Shown: piece by piece, positions 21,184 to 32,438 of the stretch
How the letters are laid out: each line of letters opens with the position of its first letter
Position numbering within the stretch: the first letter of the stretch is position 1
Assembly: GCA_037953625.1 (NCBI GenBank)
Contig: CM075651.1
Location: 69,364,501-69,428,500 of the forward strand
Length of the DNA: 64,000 nt
From: Crotalaria pallida
Lineage: Eukaryota > Streptophyta > Magnoliopsida > Fabales > Fabaceae
Reading direction: 5' to 3'
Position numbers and translations under genes: made by a program
The notes under the pieces: generated by a model
The model's input: only the letters and a program-made list of their open reading frames with translations
Databases searched by the model: none
Told to the model about the DNA's origin: nothing

Positions 21184-22561
21184 TGTTGGAAACCAACAAG
21201 CGGCCTAACAATTTAGTAGAGGGGGGTGAATAATAAATTGAAGTAACGATACTAACTTTTCGAATGAAATTGATATTAACAAATAATACGCTTACTGTTT
21301 TGTAATAAAATTATTTTTCTGTCCAAAAAATGAATGAACTACTCGATTAGTTCATTGACTACTCGAGTAGTACGTGTAAATTCAGACAGTGCACTGAGTT
21401 TTCAAAATAAGGATTTCGCTAACATGAAACCAAGAACAGAAGCGGATGATTTGCTAACTTAGGTTCTGAAGAAGGATTAAATAACAGAGATTAACGAAAG
21501 CAGTAAAAGATAGACACAGGGAATTATTATACTGGTTCACTCTCTATCCAGTGAGAGCTACATCCAGTCCCCCCTAAACCTTAGGGAGTGTCTACTAAAA
21601 TCAGTTCAAATCGGTTACAATAGGAGATACAAGTGAACCTCACTCTATCACACCTATCCCTTTCAAGAGTGTACCAAACTCTTGAAAACTACCCCAATTT
21701 GATTTGATCGAGACGGTTGAAGAACCTCTTCAACGCTTCCAATTGTAGGACTCCTTGAAACCTTCAAGATATCCTTCCCTTCTTCAATGGAGAAAAGCAG
21801 ATCGCAGAGAGACGGCTCCAAAACAATCTCAAATGATGATGAGTCAGAAAAGCTAGAATACTAGAGATTATTTCTTAGAAAGGGATTGGGATCAAAAATT
21901 GAGTGCAAGGTTTTTCAAAAATTCTTTACGCTTCAGATCAGTGTGTGGCTATGGTTGAAGAGGTAATCCTAATAAAAACGTTTTTCCCAATGGCCAGAAT
22001 CAGGGAGGAGCTTGTTAAAACTGATTAGGAAAGATTCTCCCTTGATTGCCTCTTCAACAGCCATATTAGAATTAAAATACTGACAGATCTGATACGTACT
22101 ACTCGAGTAGTGAGAAAATTTGTGGGCTTACTGTTTCTCAAACTATTCGATTAGTGAAGTAACTAATCGATTAGTGAAGTAACTAATCGATTAGTCAACA
22201 GACTACTCGAGTAGTTGAGGAGACAGTAAGTAGACAAGTTTTCACCAATGCAGACTACTCGAGTAGTGCACCAACTACTCGAGTAGTTACTGCTACTTTC
22301 ATAAACATTAAAGTCCAGAAATGATTTTCCAAAGCACCTAGTCCCTTTCTAATCTATTTCACTATTTTAGCTCAACTAGTATTCATGCCAACTAACTCAT
22401 AATCACTTGAGTAAGCAACCTAAGTCTACCACCCACACTCAACATAAATATAAAATAATACAAGGGAGCGGGAAATGGGAGACTCTTAAAAATGGTTGTT
22501 GTTGATGATGTCCTTGGCACTTTGTCTTCATCAAAATAAAGCTTTCCTTGATGCACTTTCA
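21184..22561 (-). repeat. A 5' LTR
   Basis: 1,378 bp partner of 12810-14188. It carries four consecutive palindrome modules 22146/22166/22186/22206 at 20-bp steps, one more than the 3' LTR. Confidence 0.92.
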
Positions 22562-25500
22562 CTCTTCCGACTTGAGCAACCACTTCTCGTACTGCATATT
22601 CTGTCATCTGTGGACATTGTTTCCCCAATGTCCACAGCAAAGGGGAATAGAGAGAGTAAGCACTTCCGAACGATATCATCGTCGACGGCGCGGGCTTACT
22701 ATAGGGGAATATTAAAACCATACAATATATACATCATTATTACCATTACCTTATTCCATTCGTTACCATAAAGTCCTTTCCCGAGAAAAACCATAATCGT
22801 TATATTTAATTATCTTTAGTCTCTAAGTTTCATACCATCGGTAACTCAAAAAGGGGGTACCATTACCGAGGTTCAATGTATGGATATCACACACGTTACA
22901 TCTCCTCCACAAGTCCAACCATATCCTAGTTCGGAAAGTAGATGGGACGCACAGGAACCTTAACCACGCCGGCATCGAAGACGGAAAACGAAAGGCGGTA
23001 CCAGACGCCGGTGGTAAGTAAGATATCAAAATTCATGTGACCAGACGCCGGTGGTCAACAAGATTTATTCCATAGAAGTCTCCAAAAACCAAACACTTAC
23101 CGACCTCTAGCCTCGTTCAGGTTCCCTCTCACCATCTAGGATTTGCTCAAGGGGGTGACAGCACTCTCTCCAGTTGGCCTGCAGTCCTTGCCACGACGAA
23201 AGTCCAGATTCCAGTGAACCTTGCCATTGTAGTCCCGTCCCGCCTAGAGAAGTACTCGAGGCTTCTTGACGTTTCACCGTCCTTGCCCTCCCCTATTGCA
23301 ATCACCACTTGAAGGGACTCCAGCCTCCAAGCATATGGTATCTTTCCTCTCCACTACTTCACTCTCAACGCAAGGTTTAGAAAAGGGGTTCCTACATCTT
23401 TTAAGTCTTTTAAATCATCGAAGGGTTTTACTAAGTTGAACATTCCTAATTGTGGTCGACCCATTCTAAGCCACACTTCTAATGGGTCTCGACCTCTAAG
23501 GGATTAACCTATCAAAGGCGCTTCCATGCCATAGTAAATTCCAAACCGAGTTTACAACCACAATATTCCATTCACGTGGTCGGCAAAACTTAATGATCGA
23601 GCACATCACCTTGACAGTGCGATCAGGGGATAACATTATAAACTTTATAAATTTCCATAAAGATTCCATACCAATTCCTTAACCATAAAGCCTTTTAATC
23701 AATTCCCAAAATTATCCAATATAACATCATATAAACCAATTATTTTCCAAGAACAAGTTTATATAACATATATGCCAGACATGTTATCATTAACAATTTA
23801 TAAACATCATAATAAAGTAAACCTCATAATAAATCCGGATGTATAACTCATACAATTATTATCGAGGGATCGTGTTTTCGTATGAACGGCGGAACAAACA
23901 CACACAATTGCCGTTCTACTACTCACCCGATAGATCCCTAGTTCCGACCTTTGAGATGATACGGAACGTCCTAATATTACCCTACATGCCACTATGTCTA
24001 AAGAAGGCTTCTCTCTCACCTTGAGTTGAAGCTACAAAATTAGTGTCCTCTTGCTTTGAAGTCACGTCACCCGAATCCGAACGAAAGCCTTTACCAAATA
24101 ATATTTACAAAATAATTTCATAAATAACTACTCAATTTCAATTAAGCAACCACAAGACACATATCCTTAACAACAATTTCCTTTATCACTTTTAGGAATC
24201 CAAAAGACTTGAACCAAAACTTCCAATACTTAAAATAAATCATACTTTACAAAATCAAAAACCCTTAAAACGTCAAAGGAAATTTTTAGAACTAATTATT
24301 AAATCAAAAGAGATTATTTCATATTTTTCATTAACTCAAAAATCAGTAACAACTACCACTCAAGGATTAACATAAGCCACTTAAAACAAATAACTTAAAC
24401 TTGATGCAACCTTTTTAATCACTTGGACAACAACTATACACTATGGCTAACTCATCACAAATTCATGTAATCTCATAAACAATAGTTCTAATTAATTCTT
24501 TTTATCCACCTCAAATATCAAATCAACATTTCTTTTTCAAGGACATTCTTCAATCATTCTTCACATTTTCATACAAGTACAAACAACATTTCATTCAAAC
24601 ACATATACAACCTTACTTATAATTATTCTAAAATTACTTTAAAAATTCAGTTTTAATCCTAAACACTTATACTTCAAGATTAACATGAATTTCACATATT
24701 TAATCATTCAAGAACAAATCACAACATAAATACTACACATTTCGCATTTTTGGACAGCATGCATACATAAACTTAAATATTCATTTTCTCTTAAACAGAA
24801 CATCGAAAACATATGCCGTTTCTTCCTAAATTCTTATTACAACTTATACTATAATAAAATGACTAAAATTAAAATAAATAAAATGATTTCATCTGCTGTA
24901 CAGCCACTGAAAAAGTTGCATTAATTCAAGAATTTCAAGTAAAACAATCCAAAACAATTATACACAATTCCTACTTATGCCAAAGACTTTAAAACACTAT
25001 TATTTCTAATAAAACATTACTTTTTCATACATTCTAATTTCTGGACAACAACTTAATATTTTTATTTAAATTACTTTAATCAATCAAAAATACTCATTTC
25101 TATTTGTTTCTACATTATATTTGCACATACATACTAAGTATCACTAACACCCTTAAAAATAATCATTTGGGGTCTTAACTAATTAATTTTCCAGAATAAA
25201 AATTAAATTTCCAGAATTAAAGTAAATTTTCAGAAATAAACCTTTTCCATAAAACATGTAATTCATTCCATAGACAAACTAAAACAATTATCAAATCAAT
25301 TAGAAAAATTCAATTAACTTAATTTCTTTTCTTCTAAAATTCGACCAACACTTAGAAAATTAGGAAAAACATTTTAATTTCTTAAAACATCTATATAATA
25401 TAATTACATTACTTTATATACTAAAAAATAAGAGTTTTAATCATTAACAAAATATAAAATAGATCTCTTTAAGAAAGAATTCACATTTTCCAGCAACTAA

Positions 25501-26000
25501 CATTTTCAAATACATCAATCACATACTCATACAATCATTTAACAATACATGCTCTTATAAGTTATAACAACTACCATTTGGTTCTATTTCTTCTAAACAA
25601 TAAGCTATAATTTTATTACACATCAAATAACAAACAAATTACAAAAATTATTTTAAAGACAAGACCATAGGCCTCACGGCCTACTATATTTTTTTTATAT
25701 TTCCAGAAAATTTCATTTTTGTTTATTATCCTTACTCATTGTTCTTATTTCACTTAAATCCAAAAATAAAATCAAATACAATCAAACAATAACAATTAAA
25801 CAAAACTTCTATAAAATAAAATTTCATACACATTAAGAACATTAAAATTTTCCAGAATTTACTTTATTTCTCAAAATTTATTTTTAGTTCTTTTAAATCA
25901 TTTTCATTTCATTTTTACTTGAAGGAAAACACCTATTTCTTTTCATTCTTTTTAGGGACTTAACTATAACTCAAATACACATGAAATAACAACAATTACC

Positions 26001-26051
<51 letters not shown>

Positions 26052-28076
26052 GGTCCAGAGTTAAAAGAATAAGTAAAAACAAAAATAAAAATCCATTTTA
26101 ATCTTCTTATTCATTTCCATTCTCTTTTATTTTATTAAACAACAATACAATTCGCATATTAAAATACACAAATCAATCCTCAACTTCTCTTAATATATGT
26201 CACGGTCCATATATATATATATATACCAAAATTTATATTATTTTTCCATTGTTATTTACTTCTTTATTATTATTCCTTAAGACAAAGAAACAAAACAATT
26301 AAAAGACAAAGAATAAAAACTTATTTAGTTATACAAAATTCTTTATAATTCATATAGTCTAAGAAATAAAATAAACCCAGGAATTAAATTATTCAAATTA
26401 ATCAAAACTTTTAGCCGTCTTAAGAATTAAAGAAAAGGGGAGATAAATCCCTTTAAACACCCTTTTTGTGTCCCTTTTCTCATCCTTAATTCATATGACT
26501 CAAGAACAATATCACATATTCAACAATAACTTTAAAATGAAAAATAAAATTTAGAACTTAACTATAGAAGAATTTAGAAGTTTTTATTCAATAATAACAA
26601 CAAAACAACTTAAAAAGAGATTAAATAAATAAGTGATTTTGGGTTACCTCTACTCCTTAAGCTTAAGAAAAACTTCAAGTGACAAGCAATTTCCTCCCTC
26701 TTTCCTATAGCAAACTCGTCCCTCTCTCTCAGTTTTCTCTTAGGATTATTTTTTTTTGTTAAACTATCAAGAATTGTGTGTGTGAAAAATGATGGGTAAG
26801 AGGTCTTATTTAATTGTGAAAAAATGCAGCATATTCCTTCCAAATACTCTAGGAATTTCGGTCCCCTTAGTCATGGGTGAGTCATCACCTTAATGTTTTA
26901 CTTGGAACCAAGACTAGTAATTAATAGGATTTGCCAAAAACTATGGGTTAATAACTTGGGATTAAATTTAAGAAATTCTCCTCTTTCATTCTCTTATTTT
27001 CTGGACGGTGGGGATAAGAAAATAATAAAAGAAATTTTGTTTCATTGGTTCATTTGAATTTTGCCTCCCAAATCAACCAATCATATTAAACTCTTATTTT
27101 AATTAAATCAGAAAATAATTAGGAAAATACTTAGATATGGACTGTGCAGTCAAACATCACTAAGATAAATATTTAAATATACCAATAAAAATATTTTATA
27201 GTCTATTAAATTATTTTATGTCCTAAAATAATTTTTCTTAATTAAAATTACCAAAATTTGATTTTCTACCTACTGTACAGTAAATTTTTTTAAATGCCAA
27301 AATAAAAATTCTATTTTTACATATTCAGATACTACATTTCAATACGATCATTTTCATATAAAGTTTATAATTTTTGGACTTACGGTTTGAAAGTTATGAA
27401 TTTTTGAAGTCCTAATATCATTTCCTTCAAAAATACACTTCCTAAGTTTTCAAATAATTTAAAAATAAGAAAAATACGAAAATACACTTTATTTGAATGG
27501 TAGTACAATATACAATTTCAGAAATGTATTTTCATTTTCAAAATATACTTGAGTCAAAAGGTTATTTAATGCATTAAAACCATACATTCATACTTAAAAC
27601 TCAAAAATTCGTTTAACATTGTAGCAGGGATAAAATTTCGAAAAACTCTAAAATAAAAATCAAAGCTTTACATTTTCATAACCTAGATTTCGATACGATC
27701 GTTTTGACATATCATTTGTAATTTTTCGACGTACGGTTTAAAAGATATGAATTTTTGAAAAAACATTATAACTTGAAAATTCACATTTTTGTCCAAACAT
27801 TAATAAAATCACTCCAAAATTATTTTTCTAAGATAAAAATATACTTACTAATTATTTCTATCCCAAGAATAATTTTCTCTTTTATTAATTAGAAATTTAT
27901 AATTATATGCATATATATATGTATTAACGCCACATATATATAATTATATAACCAAAACCAACTTTTTACTAACACATTTCATTAAATTATCCTTAATATA
28001 AATACTACTAAATAAAATAAACCAAAAATACAATTATTATAATTTAATTAAATTGGGTAAAATTGCAGGTCTCACA
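22562..28076 (-). repeat. B 5' LTR, part 2
   Basis: Continues the LTR broken at 12809; 22562-22566 CTCTT is the right TSD copy of A. It matches 1596-7090 closely with small indels. It contains the long AT-rich block 24060-28060. It ends GGTCTCACA at 28076; the TRIM begins six bases later. Confidence 0.9.
26003..26047. repeat. TA microsatellite, expanded
   Basis: About 45 bp of TA dinucleotides, against about 25 bp in the 3' LTR copy. Confidence 0.9.
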
Positions 28077-28081
28077 ATCGA

Positions 28082-28310
28082 TGTAAGGTACGCCTTAGTC
28101 CCACATCGGCTGGTAAGGAGAACGAAGCATGCCTTATATAGGGTGTGGATACCTTACCTCACGTGGACGCGTTTTGGGGCTCACTGTTAGTGTGAGACCA
28201 AGATCAAAACCGTGAGGGTGAAGGAAGCCCAAAGCGGACAATATCCACGTGGTGGTGCGCTGGGCCCTAGTGCCCAGTACCGTACGGCTGGCTGGGGCTG
28301 GACTGTTACA
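28082..28310 (+). repeat. TRIM left terminal repeat
   Basis: 229 bp, TG...CA ends. Differs from the right repeat at about four bases, so it is a fairly young copy. Confidence 0.92.
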
Positions 28311-28376
28311 TTTGGTATCAGAGCCAGGGCCGGGTCGGTGTGCCAACGAGGGCGTTGGGCCTCCAAGGGGGGTGGA

Positions 28377-28605
28377 TGTAAGGTACGCCTTAGTCCCACA
28401 TCGGCTGGTAAGGAGAACGAAGAATGCCTTATATAGGGTGTGGATACCTTACCTCACGTGGACGCGTTTTGGGGCTCACTGTTAGTGTGAGACCAAGATC
28501 AAAACCGTGAGGGTGAAGGATGCCCAAAGCGGACAATATCCACGTGGTGGTGCGTTGGGCCCCAGTGCCCAGTACCGTACGGCTGGCTGGGGCTGGACTG
28601 TTACA
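28377..28605 (+). repeat. TRIM right terminal repeat
   Basis: 229 bp partner; directly followed by T1 internal sequence. Confidence 0.92.
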
Positions 28606-28903
28606 ATGATGGTCAAAAAAAGGAAGGCCGAGGTGTTACGATTATCTCTATTTTGTACGAAGCCATCTTACGATCTCTATTCTCATCTTGGCTTGGATCT
28701 TCGTTGGACGAACTGCTATGTTTGCCTCTATTATCTTATTGGCCCCACTTTTCATCTCGGCTTGGATCTTCTTTGGTTTTCACAGGACCATCACGACTTC
28801 TCGAAGGTGAACAATTCCAAAGGCATATAGTATTTCTTAGTTCATGCTTATTTCTGAGCTCGGAGATTCTCTTGTTCAAATTGCGCGGTTTATCGAAAAG
28901 GGA

Positions 28904-29030
28904 GGCCGAGCTACTATTATTCTCTTTATTTCATGTTTATATCTCATCTGCCGAGCTGCTATTTTTCTCTTTATTTCATGTTTATATCTCATCTGCCGAG
29001 CTGCTATTATTCTCTTTAATTCGTGTTTCT
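28904..29030 (+). repeat. 45-bp tandem repeat, nearly 3 copies
   Basis: Unit GCCGAGCTGCTATT...TTCATGTTTATATCTCATCT repeated at about 28905, 28950 and 28995 (last partial). Confidence 0.85.
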
Positions 29031-29038
29031 ACCGAGTG

Positions 29039-29230
29039 GTTATCATCTCGACCCTACCTTTGTGGTAGAACGGTCAATTCATGCATTCACGCATACGGTT
29101 ATCATCTCGACCCTACCTTTGTGGTAGAACGGTCAATTCATGCATTCACGCATACAGTTATCATCTCGACCCTACCTTTGTGGTAGAACGGTCCCCCCTG
29201 TCACCGCACTTACGTGCATTCACGCATACA
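29039..29230 (+). repeat. 59-bp tandem repeat, 3 copies
   Basis: Unit starting TATCATCTCGACCC and containing GGTAGAACGGTC at 29041, 29100 and 29159. The first two copies are almost identical; the last has an insertion after CGGTC. Confidence 0.9.
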
Positions 29231-29725
29231 AGTCGGTACTAGTGCTACAGACATTTGCGTACGTACTAGCTTCTCATTTAGCACTAGCCACCTAAATGTT
29301 GCATGGCGCTATGTACAGCCAACGTCTTCTAAATAAGATTGGCTCATATGCACAGTGTACAAGGGACACCCGATAAAGTGCAGCTTGCTGTGAAATGTTC
29401 TCACATAACTTCACTCAGCAACCTCTTTCACATCGGGGCCGAGGACACCCACCTCGGCTAAGGTGGGTGGATCCGAGATCCCTACCGCATTCACTTATAT
29501 ACAGTACCTTTTCTCAGAGGAAAACTTATAAGTTACTGCACTGGTCAGGGGAAGTCATCCAAAGTCAAAGGCCTAGACAACCACATACTATGTGCAACAA
29601 GTTTAACCAAAATAACTTGCACTGAAAGATCACTGAACTCGGCACAAGCCTTTTCAGGGTTTACCGAGTGGGGGGCATGTGATGCAAGGGAAAGGATGCG
29701 AGGCCGACCTATATATCGACACTAG

Positions 29726-30364
29726 ATGACTCCCGACTTTGTCTTCTTGTATGGGATGTCACAACGTCTCCGAATTCGGCATCCACCTCTCTCATTGAGG
29801 ACTTACTCTAATCCATTTCGTTTCACTCCGGATCATATTCCTACACACTTGCCCACGATCTCGCGTTTAGCCACCGAGCGAGCTCGGTTCGAGATGTTCC
29901 TCACCGAGCGAGCTCGGTTCGAGATGTTCCTCACCGAGCTGGTGGCGGATCCCCCCGCGGGAACTCAGTTCGAGATCTTCCTCACCGAGCAAGCTCGGTT
30001 CGAGATGTTCCTCACCGAGTTGGTGGCGGATCCCCCCGCGGGAACTCGGTTCGAGATGTTCCTCACCGAGAAAGCTCGGTTCGAGATGTTCCTCACCGAG
30101 CGAGCTCAGTTCGAGATGTTCCTCACCGAGCTGGTGGCGGATCCCCCCGTGGGAACTCGGTTCGAGATGTTCCATTCCCTGGTCGAGATCGGGGAGGCTA
30201 CAGGTGGAAATGGGGATTGCTACCCGATAACTCGGTCATCGGTTGAGTACACTATGGATCGAGTGTACACCTCGGTTGAGAGCATCTGGCCGACAGCGTC
30301 CCCGGTGAACGTTACGATCCAGTTGAGGTTTTACTCTCGGCATACCTCGATGAGAGAGGTGTAA
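29726..30364 (+). other. Open frame built of 30- and 51-bp repeats
   Basis: 212-codon frame whose centre (29870-30175) is a tandem array of two interleaved units, ACCGAGCGAGCTCGGTTCGAGATGTTCCTC-like (30 bp) and one with GGTGGCGGATCCCCCCGCGG (51 bp). Both lengths are multiples of three, so frames stay open on both strands (minus 29867-30175 too). The peptide would repeat FEMFLTERAR and FLTELVADPP. No known domain. More likely a repeat artefact than a protein. Confidence 0.4.
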
Positions 30365-31121
30365 GAATCCATTATCAGGCTATTCTTTTACTGTCATCAT
30401 CCGAGCATGAAGAATGTAACACTCCTTGTATATAATCTTACTTTATAAGAAATGTAAGAAGTTTATGAAAACTTGGACTTGTTATCGTTGGAAAAAGATC
30501 TGAAAATAAGAATTTTCCCTTCCCTTGAAAATTTAATTTCAGAAACACTTGATCAATGATAAAGGTTGACTATCAAAATCAGAGTTTGCGGAAACATAGT
30601 AAAATCATCATATTGTACCCCCAAAATATATCAAGTGTAACAAGTCCATTAATACCAAATAAGTATAATTATGAAACTGAATTCCTCTTATGATACCTTT
30701 TTCCAAAATATGTATCATATAAGTTCTATTAAAAATAGAAATGTTATAGAGCTGGTCACTGGTCCTTTGTCCAAACATCCTTCTGGTCGGATCCTCGATA
30801 TCTGCACAACGGGTTCCCAATCCATACTTTCTATACTCTGCATGCACCTAAGGGACATCTTCCTTTACTGATTCTTGTGCAAGCTAGATGCACGATCAAC
30901 ACCTAATAAGGGCATGGGGGTTAGCTATACATATTCGCATAATCAAATGAGAATAAAACTAACATCCACAAGTTAACATGTAGCAAATCATGATGCATAA
31001 TCATATGAGCACACCTGGTTAATCATAACAATTCTTTCAATGCAAGTGGCATGATGCATGATTTCCTTCCACAACTGAGGCCTCTAAAAGTCCATCTTGG
31101 ACGTCCATCCAATACACCCTT

Positions 31122-31760
31122 GTGTTCCCGGAACACCGACATTCGTTCCCAGAACGTAATGCCGAACCATACTTGGATAATACGCATCACTCCCAGAGTG
31201 TGCACCACATTCCCAGAACGTGTAGCAAACCATACTTGGATAAATAAGCACCACTCCCAGAGTGTGCACCACGTTCCCAGAACGCATAAAAACCAGGTCC
31301 CGGACACTGGCCACATATCTATAATGTGTCATCAAGTAGGTTGCATATCAATGTGTTCCCAGAACGTATAAAACCAGGTCCCAGACACTGGCCACATATC
31401 TATAATGTGTCATCAAGTAGGTTATAATTTGGTACTCCCGGAGTACCCTCCTCATATTCCCAGAATATGATAAACGTTCCTACCAACCAAACTTCCATTC
31501 TATATGAATGCACAATCATCAAGGTTGGTTTTATCTTTAATTCCATTATTATACCAACGTGTTCCAAGAACACTAACATACGTTCCCAGAACGTATCGCA
31601 ACCCATACTTGGAATATAATCAAGCACCACTCCCAGAGTGTGCATCACGTTCCCAGAACGTGTCCAAGAAACCATGTCCCAGACAATGGCCACATTCCCA
31701 GAATGTGTCATCAAGTTGGTTGCATCAGTTTAGTACTCCTAGAGTACAGGGTCGTGTACC
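31122..31760. repeat. Array of interrupted palindromes around TCCCAGA in C LTR
   Basis: About 17 units in 640 bp. Examples, arm-centre-arm: GTGTTCC-C-GGAACAC (31122), CGTTC-CCA-GAACG (31144), CACTC-CCA-GAGTG (31188), GGTACTCC-C-GGAGTACC (31431), TCATATTC-CCA-GAATATGA (31452), ATACGTTC-CCA-GAACGTAT (31578), CACGTTC-CCA-GAACGTG (31646), CACATTC-CCA-GAATGTG (31691), GTACTC-CTA-GAGTAC (31733). The outer arms differ between units yet remain complementary. Confidence 0.9.
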
Positions 31761-32030
31761 CCGAACATCACAAACAATCCTTGCCAACCTATTTCATCAC
31801 CTTTCTCTATGCATGCATCGCATACATAATTACTAAGGTTGGTCTTTCAATTAATTACTGTGATTTAGAAATATTCCAATTTCTCTTTTGAACGATTTAT
31901 TTGAGGTATAGTCTTTGACACAAAATTCTCTTTTGAATTATCTCAAGACATGCCCTTAAACTTAGATTGGGTAAAACAAAGTCAATGGTATTCAAAAACT
32001 TAACTTTTTATTTTTTTTCAGATTCAGGTA

Positions 32031-32438
32031 CTAACCGGTTACAGTTCCAGGCTAACCGGTTAGAATTACAGACCTGAACTGTTTACCATTGTAATTCAGA
32101 AAACCCTTTTTCTTGAATTCCCTACCCAATCCATAAACCAGTTTAACAATGTTTATACCTCAAAACCACTGTTTATATCATTCAAAAGTCTAAATCACAT
32201 TTCATTGTCCAATGAGCATAATTTCCTCTTGAAACTATCTCATTACCTTAAGGTATTAACTCTTTAACTGCAATCTGAACTATAACAGTGAAATCAACTT
32301 ATTTTCATATTTTTTTCCATGAAATTAAGGCCTAGATTTGAGTAGGATTTGTAAGACCACAATGCTGATTTTGTAAACTTATTTTCTTTTGCATTTTAAC
32401 AGGGTCTAACCGGTTACGAATATCGAGTAACCGGTTAG
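32031..32438. repeat. ACCGGT palindrome pairs in transcribed part of C LTR
   Basis: TAACCGGTTA-type palindromes with ACCGGT at 32034/32055 and 32409/32430, each pair 21 bp apart. Repeated in the 5' LTR at about 39128/39149 and 39503/39524. Confidence 0.9.

Larger units (their letters stand above)
12810..22561 (-). mobile_element. A: Sirevirus-like Copia element inserted in B 5' LTR
   Basis: 9,752 bp, minus strand, LTRs 12810-14188 and 21184-22561 beginning TGTTGG and ending TTTCA, TSD CTCTT (one copy mutated to CACTT). Order on the sense strand: 5' LTR, initiator-Met PBS, gag with two zinc knuckles, protease, integrase, RT, RNase H, palindrome-bearing spacer, a third ORF, PPT, 3' LTR. Large gag, long LTRs and an ORF after pol are Sirevirus traits. 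gag and protease are broken; integrase to RNase H is open. Confidence 0.92.
1330..28076 (-). mobile_element. B: non-autonomous Tekay/Del-like Ty3 element, gag only, 6-kb LTRs
   Basis: Minus-strand element. 5' LTR on the right (12293-12809 plus 22562-28076, split by A), 3' LTR on the left (1330-7090, its outer 247 bp missing). The LTR starts TGTGAGACC and ends GGTGTTACA on the sense strand. Removing solo LTR G leaves an internal region of only about 1.6 kb holding an initiator-Met PBS, a gag frame and a purine tract; there is no protease, RT or integrase. This matches the published idea of terminal-repeat elements carrying only GAG (TR-GAG). No TSD can be shown because the left end is truncated. 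Confidence 0.85.
28082..28605 (+). mobile_element. TRIM element (terminal-repeat retrotransposon in miniature)
   Basis: Two 229-bp direct repeats (28082-28310, 28377-28605) beginning TGTAAGGTACGCC and ending GGACTGTTACA, separated by only 66 bp. That spacer has an initiator-Met PBS (TGGTATCAGAGCC, 28313 onward) and a purine tract (AAGGGGGGTGGA) before the second repeat. The repeats differ at about four sites. They contain TAGTCCCACATCGG, a motif common in plant TRIMs, and a TATA-like TTATATAGG. No coding capacity. Flanks ATCGA and ATGAT do not form a clean TSD. Confidence 0.92.
28606..30414 (+). other. T1 3' internal region, first part, rich in tandem repeats
   Basis: Non-coding or decayed T1 sequence between the TRIM and C. 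29200-29470 matches the reverse complement of about 58380-58600 in T2 (shared CGAGGACACCCACCTCGGC and the ATGCACAGTGTACAAGGG stretch), which proves T1 origin and orientation. It lacks any counterpart of the T2 antisense ORF. A G-tract GAGTGGGGGGCATGTGATG at 29664 resembles a polypurine tract followed by an LTR start. Confidence 0.7.

Noticed and set aside
28134..28590. ORFs over the TRIM
   Set aside because: They span the terminal repeats of a non-coding element; shadows of GC content.
28653..29186. 177-codon ORF in T1 interior
   Set aside because: Covers 45- and 59-bp tandem repeats and has no domain; not supported as a gene.
31122..31760. TTCCCAGAA units considered as heat-shock elements
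   Set aside because: Heat-shock elements need TTC and GAA separated by two bases; here the gap is three and the arms extend further and vary.
31023..31836. ORFs across the C LTR hairpin array and their copies at 38099-38933
   Set aside because: They run over inverted repeats on both strands, are short, and have no domain; composition explains them.
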